Below, one piece after another: positions 61,751-64,000 of a DNA stretch of 64,000 bases. Made by a program: the position numbers and the translations under genes. The stretch covers positions 248,001 to 312,000 of the forward strand of contig NZ_CP102197.1 in NCBI RefSeq assembly GCF_024584435.1, written 5' to 3'. This DNA comes from Schaalia odontolytica (GTDB taxonomy: Bacteria; Actinomycetota; Actinomycetes; Actinomycetales; Actinomycetaceae). The notes below the pieces were generated by a model that was given only the letters and a program-made list of their open reading frames with translations, was not told the DNA's origin and did no database searches. The stretch's first letter is position 1. The number at the start of each line of letters is the position of its first letter.

Positions 61751-62286
61751 GCGTTCTTCTTCTGGGGTGCGGCCTGTGTGCCTCGCCGCCTGCGGCGCCC
61801 ATAGATGATCATGGCCGCGATGAGGGCGACGAGGAGGAGCCCCGCCCACCCCCACGGGGATCCGGCTATCGCGCGGACCGCCGCGGCGAAGACCGCGAGC
61901 ATTCCGAGACCGTAGAGGATCGCCCACAGCACGCATCCGGGGATCATGGCGATCGTGTAGGTGGTCCAGCGCATGCGCACCAGGCCGGCGCCGGCGTTGA
62001 CCGCCGTCTGCACGCCCACCGTCAGGAAGCACAGGGGAATGATGATGAGACCCCAACGATCCAGCAGCGTCGCCCCCTTGCGAGGGACGGGGCCGTTGAA
62101 CCACCGGGCGATGGCCCCGACCAGGCCGCCGCGCCCGGTCGCCCGCAACGCCCCGGAAGCCGCGCCGCGTCCGAGCCAGTAGGTCATTTGGGCGCGTGAG
62201 AGAACGACGAAGAAGAGAAAGACGAAGAGCCAGATGCCTTCGCGGGCAAACGGCGGAACGATGGACTCGATATGCGCGGCAAACAT
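61747..62286 (-). CDS. DedA/VTT-family membrane protein
   Basis: 179 residues with four to five hydrophobic segments. The SRAQMTYWLGRGA motif, GPVPRKGATLLDRWG, then IPLCFLTVGVQTAVNAGAGL and MIPGCVLWAILYGLG, follow the DedA (SNARE-associated, VTT) pattern with its re-entrant Arg-containing region. DedA proteins help move phospholipid or undecaprenyl phosphate across the membrane, which fits uppS next door, although the genes converge. Slightly shorter than the usual 200-220. Confidence 0.82.
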   Translation of the reverse strand: MFAAHIESIVPPFAREGIWLFVFLFFVVLSRAQMTYWLGRGAASGALRATGRGGLVGAIARWFNGPVPRKGATLLDRWGLIIIPLCFLTVGVQTAVNAGAGLVRMRWTTYTIAMIPGCVLWAILYGLGMLAVFAAAVRAIAGSPWGWAGLLLVALIAAMIIYGRRRRRGTQAAPQKKNA

Positions 62287-62376
62287 GAAACTCCCCAGAA
62301 GTGGACGAACATCACAAAGCCTACCCTAATCTAGCTGTGGGTGGCATCGGCGGCCTTTCGTTCGCCGCCCTCGCCC

Positions 62377-62775
62377 CTAGCGCCGCTTGGCCCCGTTGCG
62401 GCACGAGGAGCACAGACCGAAGAGCTCGAAGGAGTGTTCCACCTCGGTGAATCCGCTGGCCGTGGCCACCGCGTCAACCCAGGACTCCATCTGCGAGGGC
62501 TCAAACTCCTTCGTGAATCCGCACTCCCGACACACCAGGTGATGGTGGTGGCGGGGCGTGACGCACGAGCGGTAGAGCGTCTCCCCATCGGCGGAGCGCA
62601 GCGTATCCACCCGGCCGTCCTCGGACAGGCCCTGGAGTGACCGGTAGACCGTCGCCAGCCCGACACGCTGTCCCTGGACGTGCAGGTCCTCGAAAATCTG
62701 CTGGGCGCTGCGAAAGTCGCTGACACGAGCGAGTTCGTCCAGGACCGCCTGACGTTGCTTGGTCATCCGTTGCAT
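62377..62775 (-). CDS. Fur-family metal regulator, probably Zur
   Basis: 132 residues from ATG 62775 with AGGAGG upstream; a frame reaching 62940 is not the gene start. The winged helix (FRSAQQIFEDLHVQGQRVGLATVYRSLQGL) precedes the metal-binding part: HHHHLVCRECG and CSSC, two Cys pairs for structural zinc. It directly follows an ABC-3 metal permease and ATPase on the same strand, so zinc-responsive control of that operon is the likeliest role. A Zur box would lie upstream of the transporter, outside the window. Confidence 0.9.
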   Translation of the reverse strand: MQRMTKQRQAVLDELARVSDFRSAQQIFEDLHVQGQRVGLATVYRSLQGLSEDGRVDTLRSADGETLYRSCVTPRHHHHLVCRECGFTKEFEPSQMESWVDAVATASGFTEVEHSFELFGLCSSCRNGAKRR

Positions 62776-62800
62776 AGGTTCTTCGCCTCCTGCGGTCGAG

Positions 62801-63712
62801 TCACGGAGCGGAATGCTCCGGGTGCTGGTTGTGGGCGCGCGCCTGGCGCAGTCGCTGAACGCGTCGAACCCGATCGAGGACCGCCCTGACGGTGAAGGCC
62901 ACGGCGTAGAGGCCGATCGCGCCGACGACGATGGTCGCACCGGGGGACAGGTCGACGAAGTACGTCAGGGAAAGTCCGCATGTGCAGATTATGACGCCCA
63001 GGGCCATCGCGATGCCCATCGTGGAACGGAAGGACCTGGCGCCCAGCTGAGCGATCGCGACGGGAATGACCATGAGGGCGCTCACCAGGAGGGACCCGAC
63101 GACCCTCATCGCGACCGCGACGGTGAGGGCTGACAGGATCGCGATGAGGAGTGAGAGCGCACGCACGGGTAGGCCGGTCGACCTGGCGAAGTCCTCGTCG
63201 TTCGTCACCGAGAAGAGTGCGGGCGCCAGGCCGAGGCCCAACGCGATGATCGCGACGCCGAGGATCGAGATGAGCGAGATGTCGCTCCACCGCACGGTCG
63301 AGATCGAACCAAAGAGGTAAGAGTTGAGCTGGGCCGAGGTTCCTCCGGCCAAGCCGATGAGAAGGACGCCGCCGGCGATGCCCCCGTAGAAGAGCATGGC
63401 CAGGGCAGTGTCCCCGGAGGTTCGACCGCTCTGCCGGACGAGTTCGATGGCAACGGCGCCGAGGACAGACACGACGATTGCCCCTGGGATCGCCCAGGAG
63501 TTGGCAGGGGTGACGTTCGCGACCGCGCCAAGGAGCCACCCGAGAGCGACGCCGGTGAGGGAGATGTGGCCGATGCCGTCCCCCAGCATGGCGAGCCTGC
63601 GATGCACGAGGTAGGTTCCGATGATCGGTGCCGTCACGCCCACGATGATCGCCGCCAGGAGGGAGCGCTGCATCATGGGGGAGGAGAGCAGGGTGGTCAG
63701 TGCGTCAATCAC
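62801..63712 (-). CDS. Metal ABC transporter permease (ZnuB type)
   Basis: 303 residues from GTG 63712, which overlaps the end of the ATPase gene; the frame to 63952 is a read-through shadow. It has about eight hydrophobic segments with ABC-3 blocks GTYLVHRRLAMLGDGIGHIS, SGDTALAMLFYGGIAGGVLL and RVVGSLLVSALMVIPVAIAQ. This family imports Zn2+ or Mn2+; zinc is favoured by the Fur-family neighbour. The gap to the regulator gene is 25 bp. Confidence 0.92.
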   Translation of the reverse strand: MIDALTTLLSSPMMQRSLLAAIIVGVTAPIIGTYLVHRRLAMLGDGIGHISLTGVALGWLLGAVANVTPANSWAIPGAIVVSVLGAVAIELVRQSGRTSGDTALAMLFYGGIAGGVLLIGLAGGTSAQLNSYLFGSISTVRWSDISLISILGVAIIALGLGLAPALFSVTNDEDFARSTGLPVRALSLLIAILSALTVAVAMRVVGSLLVSALMVIPVAIAQLGARSFRSTMGIAMALGVIICTCGLSLTYFVDLSPGATIVVGAIGLYAVAFTVRAVLDRVRRVQRLRQARAHNQHPEHSAP

Positions 63713-64000
63713 GGGTTCCCCTCCAGATCCCGCCGACGAGGCCGGCGTCTGCCCGATCCAACGGGGTGCCTGCCGGAAGGTGGCAGTGCTCGCCGTCGTG
63801 GTGGCGCTCGTGGTCGTCGGCGATGTGAGGGGGCCCGTCGTAGGAGACGTGTCCGGCGCTGATCTGTAGTTCGCGGTCGAGGAGGGGGCCGAGTTCGCTG
63901 AGCTCGTGCAGCACGACGAGGATCGTGGTTCCCTTCGCCTTGGCGTCGGCAACGATGGAAGCCAGGCGCTGGCGGGAGGCGGCGTCGATTCCGGCCATCG
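63705..64000 (-). CDS. Metal ABC transporter ATP-binding protein, C-terminal part
   Basis: Only the last 98 codons are in the window; the frame continues beyond the right edge. MAGIDAASRQRL, just after the Walker B position, TTILVVLHELSELGPLLD with the H-loop His, and the following switch are typical of ABC ATPases. The tail is His-rich (HIADDHERHHDGEHCHLP), as seen in zinc-handling transporters. It is coupled to the permease gene by an 8-bp overlap. Confidence 0.9.
   Translation of the reverse strand, partial: MAGIDAASRQRLASIVADAKAKGTTILVVLHELSELGPLLDRELQISAGHVSYDGPPHIADDHERHHDGEHCHLPAGTPLDRADAGLVGGIWRGTRD

Overview
The window comes from a high-GC Gram-positive chromosome. Gene content and codon use fit an actinobacterium of the Actinomyces/Schaalia type: subtilases with choline-binding-type wall repeats, DUF6318 and DUF5692 proteins, an actinobacterial leuA, and the phoH-ybeY-CBS-era cluster. 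The genus is my inference; no rRNA or tRNA gene is visible.

Layout. 1-7200: two adjacent secreted subtilases (the second is a fusion of two protease units), then a small ribbon-helix-helix gene between two copies of a ~95-bp repeat. 7200-12830: two divergent DUF5692 membrane proteins, one paired with an SRPBCC protein, around a short palindrome; then a DUF6318-like membrane protein and a secreted protein. 13219-31300: a type III CRISPR-Cas locus, best matched to III-D. It holds a 34-repeat array, cas1 and cas2 on the plus strand, and a long minus-strand operon: cas6, a two-helix membrane protein, cas10 with an intact GGDD cyclase motif, a csx10-like gene, a double-Cas7 gene, a small csx19-like gene and a large TIGR03986-type RAMP gene. 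Two different ISL3 elements, each with a perfect 8-bp target duplication, interrupt the locus: one splits a CRISPR repeat, the other cuts off the C-terminus of the double Cas7. 31758-34190: a third subtilase. 34300-43058: a flavin disulfide oxidoreductase, an orphan Phd-type antitoxin, hrpB, then phoH-ybeY-CBS protein-era. 43060-56508: probable accessory block with a UvrA2-type ATPase, lutABC for lactate oxidation, a contact-toxin island (LXG-like proteins, small partners, a family of lipoproteins that look like immunity proteins) and the lactate permease lctP. 56691-64000: leuA, two TetR genes, recO-uppS, a DedA-like protein, a Fur-family regulator and a zinc-type ABC transporter running off the right edge.

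Most notable points. (1) Cas1 carries a ~250-residue N-terminal region that reads like a reverse-transcriptase palm whose YADD box has become VAST, so it may be a dead RT-Cas1 fusion. (2) Cas10 looks able to make cyclic oligoadenylate, and the only effector candidate in the operon is an unfamiliar two-helix membrane protein with a Rossmann-like cytosolic domain. (3) The LXG-like toxin is followed by an overlapping small gene, four lipoprotein paralogues and a dead fifth copy whose start codon is ACG, which suggests immunity-gene amplification against an envelope-acting toxin. All functional statements rest on motif reading by eye; no database search was run.
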